Below are positions 1-12,600 of a stretch of 64,000 nt of DNA, piece by piece; the first letter of the stretch is position 1; the number at the start of each line of letters is the position of its first letter. The stretch covers positions 546,392-610,391 of the forward strand of contig JAFCMP010000546.1 in NCBI GenBank assembly GCA_017506865.1. Direction: 5' to 3'. Under the pieces are notes generated by a model. It had not been told where the DNA came from and made no database searches. It worked only from the letters and a program-made list of their open reading frames with translations. Source of the DNA: Tribonema minus (lineage: Eukaryota > Sar > Xanthophyceae > Tribonematales > Tribonemataceae). Made by a program: the position numbers and the translations under genes.

Positions 1-2198
1 TGCCGCTGATGAAGCTGCGCATGCTGGTGCCGAGCGCAGCAAAGCCGCCTTCATTTTTGCCGCAGATGACGCGTACGGCCGGATAGGCCGGTATCAGGAT
101 GTTCATGTGCTCCTGCAACAGGACCTGTGCGGGTCACGTGGAGGAATGACATGCTTTTGTTCAGACCCTATCATGGGTTCTTCTCGGCTTGTGGAAAAGG
201 GGCAGAAAGGCTGCAAGATACATGCAGGTAACTTGAAGTACTGCAGGAAAGTTGGGACATGCAGCTAACTTGAAGTACATGCAGACAATTTGAAGTACAT
301 GTACGCATGCTGACAGTCGCATGGCCTGGTCTTCTCTTCTTCTTTAGGTGATGTCACGATCTGGCCACCTGCTCACAAAAGTTGACGCCGATGTACACCT
401 TGTAAGCCTTGACCTGACAGTGTAAGCTCACCACTCTGATAGATCGCTCATGCCAACATAGCGTGCTTCCATGAAACTGCATCTCGGCAAGAGCGTGTAA
501 GCTTGACAGAGGGTGGGCTTGTGAATTAAGCAATACCTGATTGCAGGTGCACCTGGTGTCTATACTTGATGCGGCAAGCAGCTCTCTCGACAGCACCCAC
601 GTCAACATGCAGCGGGGCACTCACGTCAGCAACCGCACACTCCTGGTTGTGAAAGTCCAACTGTATCTCGCCGCAAATCTCCACCAGCCTGTCTGCTGAA
701 CGGCCAGGCCGCGGCGGGTTGACGCAGTGCCACCTGACTGCGACGCTGCCCGCCTTTGCAGCCGCCAGCGCCGCCGCCGCGGCGTCCAGCTCCTGATCAC
801 TGACATTGTGCTTTGACTGCTTCAGGCGGTACTTGCTCCGCTGCTGCAGCAGCTCGTTGCGGCGCGCCTCTGCAGCCTCCACCGGCAGCAGGGCCTCACT
901 CCACATGACTTCATTGCGCGCCGTGACGCCCGCTTTGCGGTCTGTATAGGCGGCTGCCGCGTCCTCCCCCAGCTGGAGGATTTTGATGGTCCTCAAACGG
1001 CCTGTGTTGGGAATGGCGACCTCAAAGTACTCGCGGCTGAGCTGCGCCATGCTCTTCCACGGCCTGCCCCGCTGCGCATTCAGCCCCTGCAGCAATTCTG
1101 GGGGTCTGGGTCGCCCAGCTGCTGGCAGCGGTGGCGGCATCGGCGGCGCATCTGGCAGCGGCTGTGATGCTGGCAGCGCTGGACGCAGTGGTGGCGGCGG
1201 CGGAGCTGGCGGCGGCGGCGGTGCGGTTGCAGCGACTGCGCCTGCACACGAAGAAGTCATCCAATCAGCATTGAGGCTATGGCACACATTGAGAAGAGGC
1301 TCAACATAGTCTCATGTCTTCGCCACTTGGAGGTGCAAAGGCTGGTTGAGTCACACTTGGAGTACAGTGCAACACGATGGGACAGCCGGCACATCTTGTG
1401 CGGCCTAGGCTGCTGCACATGGCGGTGTCGTGTGAACTGGAAGTACGTCCCTCAAGAGAGCAGCGAGCAGCAGGATGACAGTGATAAGCTGACTTGGATG
1501 CTGGTAGAAAAGAGGTTTTACATGCAGGGTGTTACAGTTGTCTTTCTCTGTGCAATGGTTGTGATGTCACTACTCTGAGCATCATCATACTCTGGTGAGG
1601 TTCATTCTCGTAGACCTGCTGAAAATCCGAAAAGGCGGCAGTTGGCCTGCGAAATGACTTGACCAATCAGGGTACTGCACGCTGCAGTGCATGCACATGT
1701 TCGTGAGGCTACTTGGCTTTGTAGTGTATATTTGTCCTATGTCGTCGCACACAATGATAAGCAGCGGCATCGTGGCCGGAATCGGCTCGCTCCTCCTCTC
1801 GGCATTTTTGTGCTCAGCCACCGTGCGCTGGAGAAGCCGCAATGCATGCATCTCAGGTGCATGACGGCAACGCCAAGCTCATCATATCACCAGCAACAGC
1901 TTGGGCAAGCGTCAACAGCTTCTACGCCGCCCTAACGCTACTGATCATGATGGAGCCACTCTTTATCGAGCCCTCTGCGTGATGCTCACACGCGCAACAG
2001 CGTCCAAGCGCCAGCTGCCGAACAAGACGTTACGTGCTGACTTGCTACCGCATCATCAATAGCCGTACTCACCGATGTGTCCGGGCCGTGCAGGAGCCAG
2101 CTGCACTCCAGCGGGCTCAACATCCTCCTGCTTTCCCATCACGAACACCTTGCCGCCGTGCCGCGCTTGCAAACGCCCCTGTCGCGGTGCGCACGAGC
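1..2198 (-). CDS. Unidentified spliced gene, 3' part, truncated at the left window edge
   Basis: I do not recognise this protein. Four exons can be placed on the minus strand: about 2198-2073 (5' limit uncertain), 1241-553, 476-369 and 112 to beyond position 1. Each is bounded by AG acceptors and GT donors, and phases agree (phase 1 at 2073/1241, phase 0 at 553/476 and 369/112). The second exon opens with a Pro/Ala-rich linker, then a more ordered stretch containing WKSMAQLSREYFEVAIPNTG and VRWHCVNPPRPGR. The last exon reads EHMNILIPAYPAVRVICGKN and stays open to the edge. Alternating hydrophobic residues suggest beta-sandwich folds, loosely like trafficking proteins such as TRAPPC9/Trs120, but this is only an impression. 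The gene start was not found; further 5' exons may lie between 2.2 and 5.6 kb. Confidence 0.55.
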
Positions 2199-2203
2199 CT
2201 GCT

Positions 2204-5200
2204 ACAGTGGATCTGATTCCAATGCAGTTCAACAGTGGTGTGCCGGGCGCTGGAACATGCACCTGTGTGCTTCACATGCACATGCGCAACTTCAAAGTGA
2301 CAGTTGGCGGGGCCGTTACGGCCGTTAAAGAAACGGTTTGACACGTCGGCAATTTCAGGGTCACGGGCACCACCGCCGCGCGCGACGGCTGCTGTGCCCA
2401 TCTTGCAAAGAGCCATTAGTAAGTATGTTATTACGTTTGTTCTTGCCACATTGGCATTTTGTCTCTGCACACGAAGAGCGGCGGGGCGCTAACAAACAGT
2501 CCGTCACTTTTGAAACTGTCAGTCAGTTGGCAAAGAAATTCAGGAAACCACACCGGCTCCACACACGCGCAAGACCAGCATCTACAAGGACAGAGGAACT
2601 GCGCCTTAAGAGCGGCTGTCTGGCGTTGCATGAGCAGGGCCAAAGCCGGCTGTCCCGCATTGTCCGCGAACGGAAGCAAGGGGCGCTTGGTACAAGGTTT
2701 ACCCGTTGGTGCTTTGATGTGGCAGCTGAGGTAGCAGCTTGGTCCTCTTGGTGCACCGTGCTCCTTCTTGCAATCTGCAAGGTCACCCAAAGCAGCGAAT
2801 TGAGACTTGTCCCCGTCCTTGCAAGGAGCTGCAGGTCAGCCAGACATTTTTTGACGAGGCCAGCGTGGTGCCTGGAGGAGCCTCGAAATTTGAGAGCCTT
2901 TCTCGGCGCTGGGGCTGCCAACAAGCAGACGTAAGTGTAAGCTGACGATGTGCTCTGCAGTTGCGTAATGAGCCCGCTGCTCGGTGCGTGGCGTGCTTTG
3001 TGTGCGCGCAACAAACCCAGCAACCCACCTCGACAGACCACCAGCAAGACTCTTGCCAAGACTGCTCCAAGCACACGAGGGGTCCAGACCATCACGAAGC
3101 CCTTCCTTCGCCGAAGAGGAGCAGCGACACCCGCGGTTTGGGTCCCCGATACTCGTGCATGGGTCTCACTGAAGTCGGTCACGCGAGTGGGTGTCAGACA
3201 GCACGAGTCTAGCTAACGGCAGTGGTGTCGCGTACATACTTCACTACTACTGGAGTATGCGCGCCCCACGGCTAACGCTCCGCGCTGTAGGGCGCTGATG
3301 TTTCCCACCGGCCTTCTTGCTCTGGACACGGGGGCAGAACCGTCAGAGCAGCCGTCGACGTTCGCTCTGTGTGTCGACGCCTGCTCTGGCGCTTCGTGGC
3401 CCGCAACCTGTGCGGAGTCCCTGGGGGGGGAGCGGGGGCGCCAGCGGGCGGCGCATGCGCGGGGGTGCTGCTGGCTCTGCGTCATTCGCACCGCCGCCCC
3501 CACCGGCGTGTCAAGCCGCGGGCCCCCATGGCCGTCACGGAGCCGGCGTCAAGATGTCAAGTTTGAAGATGCGTCACCCACATGCGCGCAGCGCTCCAAG
3601 ACGCGGTCCGAGACTCCGCCGCGTGCGCATCGCATCGCGCTTCGTCGCGTTTGCTGTACATAGCACTCACGCAGGGTTGCTGGCTTGCATGTTTGTGCGC
3701 CTTTACGTGCCGCCGCCGTGCTGGCAAGTGCGTCGTGTTGCAGTTTTCTGTTGCGCGCTCGTGCAGGCCAGCAGCGACGAGGAGGCGCTGCAACTTCAAC
3801 TTCTGCCCCCCGTCGTCTACAATTGCCGCCGCCGACGGCGCTCGCGGCAGCGCTCGTCTGCCCCCAGCAGGGGGGGCAGGTCAGTGCGGCTCGCATGTAT
3901 ATTGCACTGCTGAGTTGTGCCCGTAGTTGTTGCACTGCTGATGGCGTCCTCTGCGCGCGTCGTGTGGTGTAACTGCCATGTAACTGCCACCTGCAACCAT
4001 GTACTGCCACAATGGTCTGACGACGCGCGCCCCCCTGCTCTGCTTGCCTGTGCCCCCTCTCTCCTGCTGCGCATGTGTCGAGACCAAGGCTTGGCGGGAG
4101 GCGCGATGCTGTCGCGGCGGCGGCGTTGCGCATCGCTGCACGCCGGAAGAAGAGTGGGCAAAAGCAGGGAGCGCTGATGCACTTTGTTCCCTGGCTGCAG
4201 CAGGCGCACATTGCTTCTGCTGCCTCATGCGTAGGAGTCCGCGCGAGTTCGTTCGCAACTGTAGGATGAGTTGCACTCTCGGAGTTGTGTGTGTAGAGAC
4301 TTGTGGGCGTTGTGAATGACATTGCACTTTTAACAATGAAGACACTGAGTCTCTCTTTCTGACTTGCTGTTGCTTATGACTGTGCAGTCCTGGCTCATGT
4401 TGCGTGCTCCTTACACGCATTTGTCTGCACCTGGGAATTGTCGCGTGTGGTCACTATGCATGCAATATCTGGCCAGAAAAGATGTTTGGCATGACATTCG
4501 TCTGCATGCATTGTGCCTCGAGTATGACAGAGACATATGGTGTCTTGAAGTTGTGGCTTGCACCTACTTCAAGTTGCGTGCTACATGTTTGGTCGCCCCG
4601 AACAACATCATGAACGCAGTGCAATGGCATCCCTTGACCTCACTGTCTCTGGAATGCCATTGGGGTTGGTGCAGCCTTGCCAATGCGGCAGAGCATATGC
4701 CACTCCTGACGTACAAGCAGTGACGACAAACATATCTGCAAATGTGCTGGGCTCATTAGCGAGGTTCGCATTGATCAGCAGTCAACAGAATGTCTTCTCA
4801 CACACTACCCAGTTACCATCTCATGATTGGAGTGCATTCTATGCAAATGGTCTTAACCCTTGACAAATGCGGAATTAACATCAAATTTCACACTGAATTT
4901 GTGCATCATCAAGCAATACACAACAGCAGTGGCAAGAGTGATTTCTCAGCCAGATTGTTCGCGGCTTCGTATTGCAGCATTTGACTTGATGCAACATGCG
5001 ATAATGGAAACCTAGCCAGTGGTACTTGTGAAGATGTGCACATGTTCAGCAACTGCCCAGTCGCTTGCCGTGCTGTACTGCCAATCCCTATCAGTTGCAA
5101 TGATGCATGTTGGATATTTGGTGTACAATGCTGTTTCAGTTTATGAGTTCCAGTGTGGCATTTCAATATTCGCTATGGCTGCAGTTGCAGTAAAAGCGGA

Positions 5201-5619
5201 ACTCCTGTGTTGTCGGTGTGTGTCACTAAGTATTGAGGAGACTCAGGCCGGGCTGACGCTCCCCAAAGTGTATACAATAGGTGGGTGCCAATGTCATGGC
5301 TGTGAACTTTATTATGACTCAGTAAATCAAAGTGACAACATTGTTAGACTCATCGACTGCTGGGATGTGTGGCTCATCTCGGAACAAGGGTTCGTTTGCC
5401 AGACTGTACGCAGAGCCTTACACAAATCAAGAAATCAGCACAATAGAAATCGGGCCAAAGGGCTTTAAAACTAAACTGCAGCGCACAGATTTGATGCAAA
5501 CAAAGCAGCTTGGGTGTGTCCATCAGGCCTTCGCAAGCTCAAGAGGGCAGGGAAACGGCAGCAAAGTGAAGCGGTACAAATGGTGCACCGCATGAGATGA
5601 CAAAATCATAACGTGGCGA
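2204..5619. other. Region without a confident gene
   Basis: About 3.4 kb of GC-rich then more AT-rich sequence. Several open stretches occur on both strands (for example 2.3-3.2 kb and 3.3-4.3 kb), with a few plausible splice sites such as a GTAAGT at 2931 on the plus strand and a GTGGGT donor near 3037 on the minus strand. None gives a chain of phase-compatible exons or a recognisable domain. It may hold 5' exons of the gene at the left edge. Confidence 0.4.
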
Positions 5620-6069
5620 TTAAGGCTGTGCAGGCCCTGCAAGGCGGAAGCTGACTGCATGATCGATGGCGATTCGCAGCCGTCGATCCACAACAAAGGT
5701 CGAGTTGATCCTATATCCAGCGAGCAAACAAAGCCAGCCACACCCCATAATAATGATGGGAAAACAAAAAATAAAGACACCTAGATAATCGGCAGCCAAG
5801 GTCATGGACACAGCAGTCACAACGGTAATTGTCAGGGTCGCACTGTAGCTGATGACACTGTTGTGCTGGTAAGTCACTCTGTCCTCCTCGCGGTCATAGA
5901 TCACGCCTGTAAACCGTCCCGTGCGCCTGTTTGAGTGAAATACAGACCAGATGTTGTCAATGCGCTCTGACTCGAAGAGTATGACGGGAGGGGATGCAGG
6001 CCGTGTCGTAGGCAGCGACAGAAACCCAACCAAGATGAATCTCTGTGTGGGGTTTGAGATGTCCATGTC
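5620..6069 (-). CDS. Small membrane protein, probably a terminal exon
   Basis: The frame is open from an ATG at 6222 to a stop at 5620 (200 codons), but a strong pyrimidine-rich acceptor ending in CAG at 6070 suggests that the exon really begins at 6069 with DMDISNPTQRF. The protein has a soluble N-terminal half with many Asp/Arg residues (ESERIDNIWSVF, YDREEDRVTYQ), followed by two closely spaced hydrophobic segments (SATLTITVVTAVSMTLAADY and FIFCFPIIIMGCGWLCLLAG) and a short basic tail. Base composition is less GC-rich than neighbouring genes. I do not recognise the family. The two-helix hairpin near the C terminus suggests insertion in a membrane. If the acceptor is real, upstream exons lie between 6.1 and 6.6 kb; otherwise this is a single-exon gene. 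Confidence 0.5.
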   Translation of the reverse strand, partial: DMDISNPTQRFILVGFLSLPTTRPASPPVILFESERIDNIWSVFHSNRRTGRFTGVIYDREEDRVTYQHNSVISYSATLTITVVTAVSMTLAADYLGVFIFCFPIIIMGCGWLCLLAGYRINSTFVVDRRLRIAIDHAVSFRLAGPAQP

Positions 6070-6642
6070 CTGATTAAAAACGTACAAACAATTGGAACTG
6101 ATCAAACAACGTGTGTGAAAGTTGTGAAGAGTGAGATGCATACGCGGACCAGCCTGCACGCGCGCGAGGGCTGCAGATATATCGCAGGCAGTGCCTGCAG
6201 CATCGTGCCTACGAAGGTGCATAGCAGGCGTTCCTACCGACCAGGAGAAGCAGCTTCGATGAGGTGCGTCTAGGTCTCAGATGGGTCGGCACGAGCCCCT
6301 GCTTTCTTCGCAACCGCCACGAATCAGGCCTTGCGCTGTCGCAACTGCGCAATCACTCAGCGCGCTGACTCTATGTCTGGCCTACATGAAACTTACCTGA
6401 TAATGCTGCGGCATTACTGTGCTGGCTTCAGCCTGCGTGCGACTTTGCGTCCTTCCACCGCAGCTGCCACCTGCTGTGTGGCCTGTACCACTTTACATGA
6501 ACTGTGAGGAAACCTAGAAACCTAGAATCAGCAAGCTTTGTCTGCAACAAGTTCAGACGCTATACCAGTTGCACCAGCTGTAGCTGCGTGCCTCTGCGTC
6601 CCACACACCAGTCGCCTTTCAGGCTGAAAGCAAGCTCTTATT

Positions 6643-7734
6643 GTGGCTTCACAGGATTTTGTCAACAGGTCATGCAACTTCAACACAGGCGCGTCCACTT
6701 CGGCGGCCAAATCAACTTCACGCATGAATCATCTTGCACACCGTTGGCACAACGGAACTATGATGAAGCACGGCAACAAGATGAAGGCGCAGGCTGCTGC
6801 AGCTCCTGGCCTGGTCACGCCAGCCTTCAAGAGCCCCCTGTACGCCAAGGCCGCCAAAACTCTGGTATCGCGTGATAGGGTGCTCCGCAACATCACTCCG
6901 GAGATGCTGGCGACGCTCTTCACGCTGCTGGACCTCCCCGCCAGGCGCCTCGTGAGGCTAGGCTTGGTGTCGCACGACGCCATGAGGACCGAGATGGTGG
7001 CGCAGAAGATCAGCAGCAGTGGCGATGCCGCAGCTGGTTCCTCCGATGGCAAGGACTTTGTTGTCGTCGACGGAGAGACGAAGAAGGCGTTTGAGGACAA
7101 GCCGGCCAACGTGGGCCCCATCCGCTCGCTGCTGCAGCAGCACGGCGTCGATCTTCCCCCCCGCCAGATGGCCGCTCTGCTGACCGCCCTTCAGACTCCT
7201 CCTAGCATGTTCGTCAAGAAGGGACTCGTTTCCAAGGCGGACCTCGACGCTGTGCGCCCCGAGCACGAGCTGCTCAACGAGGTCCACTTCTTCCGCCGTG
7301 GCATCGACATCCCCATCGCCAAGCCGCCTGCAGCGGCAGGCGGACCTTCGGGTGGCCCCTTTGCTGGGCCCAACTTCGGCACGGGCTGCAACACCGCCCC
7401 CAGCTTCGGGTTTCACGGTGGCCGTAGCGGCACCGGGGGCGGCTGGGGGGGCGCTTTCCATGGCCACCATGGCGCTCACAGGATGGGCGCTCACGGCAAC
7501 GGAGGCATGCGCCGCTGCGGCGGCGGCGGCAGCGGCGGCGGCAGCGGCTGCGGCGGTGGCGGCGGCGGGCGCGGCGGCAGGTGCGGCATGCAAAGCTGCG
7601 GCCGTTGCAGCCAGTACGCCGCGTGGGAGGCGCGCCACCGCGCGTGGCTGCAGGAGCGCAGCAACCGCATGCGCCGCTGCAGGGCTGGAGCCGGCGGCGC
7701 GCCCGTGGTCGCGTTCGCCGCCATGACGCTCTAG
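6643..7734 (+). CDS. Intronless gene: duplicated helical module plus Gly/Cys-rich tail
   Basis: A 363-codon frame. ATG at 6643 is the first start; ATG at 6724 (MNHLAHRWHN) is the next and may be the true one. Residues about 85-120 (ITPEMLATLFTLLDLPARRL) and 175-205 (LPPRQMAALLTALQTPPSMF) form two related modules, each a Leu-rich helix followed by a turn and the signature GLVS. They read as an internal duplication. From about residue 225 the protein is Gly/His-rich and then poly-Gly with regularly placed Cys (CGGGGG..., GRCGMQSCGRCSQYA), ending in an Arg-rich helix. No family is recognised. The tail could bind metal or nucleic acid, but that is a guess from composition. It has no visible introns, unlike the neighbouring genes. 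An antisense frame over the Gly region is a shadow of GGC repeats. Confidence 0.6.
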   Translation: MASQDFVNRSCNFNTGASTSAAKSTSRMNHLAHRWHNGTMMKHGNKMKAQAAAAPGLVTPAFKSPLYAKAAKTLVSRDRVLRNITPEMLATLFTLLDLPARRLVRLGLVSHDAMRTEMVAQKISSSGDAAAGSSDGKDFVVVDGETKKAFEDKPANVGPIRSLLQQHGVDLPPRQMAALLTALQTPPSMFVKKGLVSKADLDAVRPEHELLNEVHFFRRGIDIPIAKPPAAAGGPSGGPFAGPNFGTGCNTAPSFGFHGGRSGTGGGWGGAFHGHHGAHRMGAHGNGGMRRCGGGGSGGGSGCGGGGGGRGGRCGMQSCGRCSQYAAWEARHRAWLQERSNRMRRCRAGAGGAPVVAFAAMTL

Positions 7735-9658
7735 GTAGGTGGCGCCAAGGTGGGCGCCCGCTGAACCTGACTCTGCAGTCGGGAGTCTCTGAAGGAGGTG
7801 GGGGGCGCGCTTCCGCGTGCGCGCAGCGGCGACGGCGGCACGAAAGTACGCTCGAGTAGTGCCGCCGCGCGCATTGTGTGAGAGGTGCGCTTGCCCCCAA
7901 ACGCTGTTATTTAGTGCCTCCTCGAATGTTCTCATGTAGGGGGGGCGTAGCAGCGCTTCGGGCCTTCTGCAGTTCAGCTTTTGTAGCCGCGACAGACACA
8001 GAGAGCAATGCAAAACGGAGGTGTGTGAGGCCTGGTGCAGTCGGTAGCGAGATGAGAGATGCTTGGCATGTACACATGTTGGCTCGACAGGTGCAGATTG
8101 CTATTGCACCAGGTTCTATAGCATTGAGGGTGGGCGAGAGGACAGGGCAGGTTGTATTCTGGCACAGGCACCGCAGATGCGCACCAGTGCCTTGCATGTC
8201 AGGGGGTGATTTGCATGTCAGGGGGTGAGGGGAAGGTTGACACTGTGCAGATGTGCCGAGGGGTAGCGAAAGACTGCTGCAGCGGGTGTATTTCACAAGT
8301 GCGTGTGTTGCATGCGCGCGTTTTGTGCGGAAGCCACAGCGGTGTGGTTTCGTTGCACCTTGCGATGCATAATGGACATGCATGTGTCTGTGCGCGGATT
8401 TTGTGTGCATGTGGTATTCCTTGCTTGCTTGCCAGTTGAAGTGTGGTGATCCTCTGAGCCCATAATTTAAAGCGCGCTCGATGCAATTTGAGCCTAGGCG
8501 GAGTCGGGTCTTGAGTGTTTCTAGAAGACCTGAAGTTTGCGAGCCTGCAATTTGAAGTCATTCTTCTTGCAGATGTCAGTTTGTCTGTCGCCTTTGTAGG
8601 CTGCGTGGTGCCACGCATTTTGCTGCTGCGCATTTTAATCATGCAGTGTAGTGCCTTGTCAGATATGAGTGCCATGAATCGTCTGTGGCATTGTGTCATG
8701 GTGGCGCTCTGCGTCAAACCCTATGCCAGCCTACATACTACTGCAAGGATGTGCCATCTATTTGTGCACCAGCCAGCAAGAGACGAAGTCCCTGCAGCAT
8801 GTGGCCTCTTCGATAGCATTGTTTTGCATATGACACATTTATATCATGGGATACGTTTCCAGTCCATAGGACGCTTCGTGCGTCAACAACTGAGAGGATT
8901 GAGGCTTGCCAGTCCCTTGACACCACGGTGAGAAACCTGGCTTTCGTCTCCTTGCTGTTGTGGCAGATGTTGCAGATCACAGGTGTCAACAAGTGCAAAT
9001 GTTTCACTGCTTCATTGAGCTTTTCCCAGCTGTGGCGAGCACATTGGCACTTGAAACATATCATGCGTTGACAGTCGCATTTCTACTAGAAGGAATCTTC
9101 AATGATGTTGCACAGCATTGTGGCCATTGCACTCAGCACAGACATCGCATCGGATGGGCGCAGCACGCTGCAATACATCAACAAAATGCCACTGCGCAAA
9201 CGGTTCGTTGCAATAAGGTTGCACATGCAGCGGGCACAGGGACAGTGCCAAAAGCAGCACCAAGATTGTTCAAGAAGTAGCTCATTTCAAGTTTCAATGC
9301 ATGTGGCGCCTGCAGGCTTGGGCATGTAACTGCCCTGTTGCACTGTTACTTACAGGTGTACATATATGCCTTCAACACGCGCGCTACACTCGGCGATCAT
9401 CGACGGCGCATGATGCACACGCCGTCGCCTGAGCACTGATGTGCCTTCAGTAGACGCCCCAGATTGACACCGTCGCTGCCGCCATCTTCCGAGACAGCGA
9501 GCTGCAACACCACAGTAGCCATGGCACGGCCGTGCCTGCGCGGCCCTGGCCATCCTCTCTGTCCGCAACTCAGTCCACGCACGCACAGCGCCTGGCCAAA
9601 TGTGCCGCCGCAGCCCCCCTTCGTCCTACCCACTCACTCACTCACTCACTACTCCAAA
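7735..9658. other. Intergenic region, no gene seen
   Basis: Between the intronless gene and the 3' end of RAB3GAP1. It contains short direct repeats (a 14-base gcatgtcagggggtga-like word twice at 8193-8229) and moderately AT-rich sequence. Open frames of 60-170 codons occur on both strands but lack recognisable motifs or supporting splice structure. Confidence 0.4.
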
Positions 9659-12600
9659 TCACTCGTCCGGTATGCACAGCGACAGCGCGAGCCGCAGCGT
9701 CGTGCCGTCCGTGCACGCGTACAGACGGCTGGCGGGGGTCACCGCCCCCCCGCCGCTGCCCCCTCCCCCTCCCCTGGACCCCCACCCCCCATCCCCCCAT
9801 GCAGCAGCTGCGGACTGAGCGCTGCTGCTGCGCGTCGAGCGCTGCCTCCGCGGCGCGACGGCGCGCAGCACGTACTCGCGCTGCGTCGGCGGCGGCAGCT
9901 GCGCGTAGATGCGCGGCAGCGGCAGCAGCGGCGCCGCGGGGCCCCCCGCGAGCGCCTGTGTGTCGCACGAGGCCACGGAGGCAACGAGCGTGAGGTGTTG
10001 CGCTCTTCTGGGGTTGGCTTGGGTCAAGTGTGTGCTGCAGTGGTGGATATAGCGGTTCAAGGGTTGCGGATACTCACAACAGCGCAGCACTTCACAAAGC
10101 CTTGCAACACGCAACGTACAGCGGCGGCAGCAGTCGGCGGCGATGTGCAGTCGCAGCCGCAGCGGCGTTATAAGGCAGTTTGCGAGTGCCATGCGATAGC
10201 TGAGCGCTGCCGCAGAAGCATGGTTTGCGCCTGTGTCACACGCGATTCGTGCATCACATGTCCAGTAAAGCCTCAATTCACTGCGAGCAGACAAGGGTGC
10301 TCTGCAGCCGTGAAGCCTTCAGCGCTCATGATCAGATGCCACCTCTAACGGCTGCCACAACACGCCTGTTTTCCAGGCGCTTGAACACAAGCAACAGGAT
10401 GCTGCAAAGGAAAGCGGGGTTTTGCTATGCACACCGAAATGATGGTGGCCGTTTCCTTGCATGCAGCCAAGGCTCACCAGCTCGTGCTCTGCAGCGCCAT
10501 GCGCAAGCACTCATGGGGTCGGCACATTTGACTCTTTCAGTGCGTGTGGCGACGGTCAGGCAGGGCGGCGCTCTGCTTTGCAGCGCAAGACACGCCTTAG
10601 GGTTAGGGTTAGGGTCAGGTCAGTCGTCCTTGCGCCTGCGACCGAGGCTCACCAGCTCATGCTCTCGCGCCGCGCACGCCAGCTGGCACAGCGCGTGGCG
10701 CTGCTCCGCGTCCGTCACCTGACACGCGCACGCAGCCGGACGGCAAGCGCACGGGCGAGAGGTGGTGAGGCTCAAAACTACGCAGCTGTCTAGCAGGGCA
10801 GAGATGCCTGGAAGCCTTGTCTGAAAGCCTTGCAAGGTGTGCACGCCTGTAAAGATCAAGGACAACGCGTGCCAGCCGCCGTAGCGCGCGTCGTCGCTGC
10901 CGTACACCACGAGTCCCCCGAGGAGGTGGACGGCATGCAAGTGACGCTGCGTGCTGCATGCCCATGCTTCACGCTCAAAACCGCCGGCAGCGCAGCGCAG
11001 CGCGGTCATCGCGCGGCAGCGGCACTCACGCATGCGGCGCCGGAGCCCGCGTGCAGCAGCGACTCGCACAGCGCCGCCTGCCGCGGCAGCGCACGTAGCA
11101 GCGCCGCGCCGCGCGCGACGGTCGCCTCCGCCAGCTCCAGTGCGCGCCGCGCCTCCTCGCATGCCGCCAGCGGGCCTGTCGCAACGCTGCTGCTGCCGCC
11201 ACTGCCGCCGCCGCCGCTGCTGCCGCCGCCGCCGCCTCTGCTGCCGCCAACGCCGCCGCCGCTGCTGCCGCCGCCGCTGCCTCTGCTGCCGCCGCTGAGG
11301 CCCCTGCCTCCGCCGCCGCTGCCGCTGCCGGCATTGACACTGGCGCCGCCAGCGACGCCGCTGCCGGCGCTGCCGCCATCGCCGGTACCGGGCAGCCGCT
11401 GGGCGAGCGCGAGCGCTGCCACGGCGCGCTCTGCAGCAGCGCTCAGGTCGCTGAGCGCTGCTGCCACGGACGGCAGGCGCGCCGCCTCCGGCTCGCCCTC
11501 CGCCAGCACAAAGCGCGCCGCGGGCAGGTAGGCAGCGAGCAGCTGGCTGGCGAGCGCGGCGGGCGTGATGGTTTCCTACATGGGTGCCGGTGGGGTGGGT
11601 GGGGGGGGGGGGGGGAGAGTGTGAAAGTGCTCAGCAATGCTGCTGCTGATCTGTGCAGTTTGTGTACACTGTATGTGTGATTACTGCAGTGTGGCCTCCG
11701 ATCAACAGAACTGCCGTGCGTTGCGCATTTGCATGTAGTACCTGCTGCGGTCTGGCTGCCTGTCAATGATGGGACGTGCACTTTGCAATGCTTGTAAAGG
11801 TCTGCCTGCTGTCTAATGGCGTGGCGACAAAGGCATGCTCAGATACCAACGCAATCTTCAAAGAAATGCCAGCAGATTGGCAGAGGCACCAGCCCAGGCC
11901 ATGGCGGCGGGCGCGCGCATGATTCGAGCAAAGTGGGAACAGCGCGTCATTGCTGCTCCGATATGTGCACAGGGCAGAACACGCCTTCAGCTGAAAACGA
12001 GCCATTGCGAGGCATGAACAGCAACAGCGCAGCGTGCACGCGCTCAGCTCCACAAGCATCTCGCCCTGCACGCAAGCGCGCGGCCTACGCTTGCGCACAG
12101 CACACACGTACATATGTCACCGGCACTCACCAGGTAGTGCAGCGCCTTTTCGGCCTCCTGCGTGACGTCGAACACGGGCCGCTGCCGCACAGCTGCGCCG
12201 CCGCCGCCGCCGCGACCGCTGCTCCCGGCCCACGCGTCCGCCACCGCCGCAGCGACAACGGCGTTCGCCCTGATGTCCGTGGCGCCGTGCGCAGCGTACC
12301 ACTCAGTAAAGTCATGAATTGTTGGCACAGTGGCAGCAGCAGCGGCGGCAGCACCGGCGGCACCGGCAGCAGCGCCGTTTGTCGCTGCGTCAGCAGCCGC
12401 CACTGGCTCCGCAGCGGTATCACTACGCTCAGCAGCACTGCTGGTACCGTCAGCCGTTGGCAGAGCGCCTGCCGCTGCGACGGTGTCAAAAGTGGCAGTG
12501 CCAGCAGCGGCGGCAGCAGCTGCGCCATCAGCACCCGCAGCATCACCTGCCAAAGGCGCGGCGGCAGCGCGCGCAGATGACGCTTCACCAGCCCCCGCCG

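Noticed and set aside
2338..3216. Cys-rich plus-strand exons (CVACFVC, CQDC) as a zinc-finger gene
   Set aside because: The intron needed to join them would be about 25-30 bases, too short, and no chain of compatible exons follows.
6958..8013. Long minus-strand open frame of 351 codons
   Set aside because: Antisense shadow of the Gly-rich intronless gene; poly-Ala is the complement of GGC repeats.
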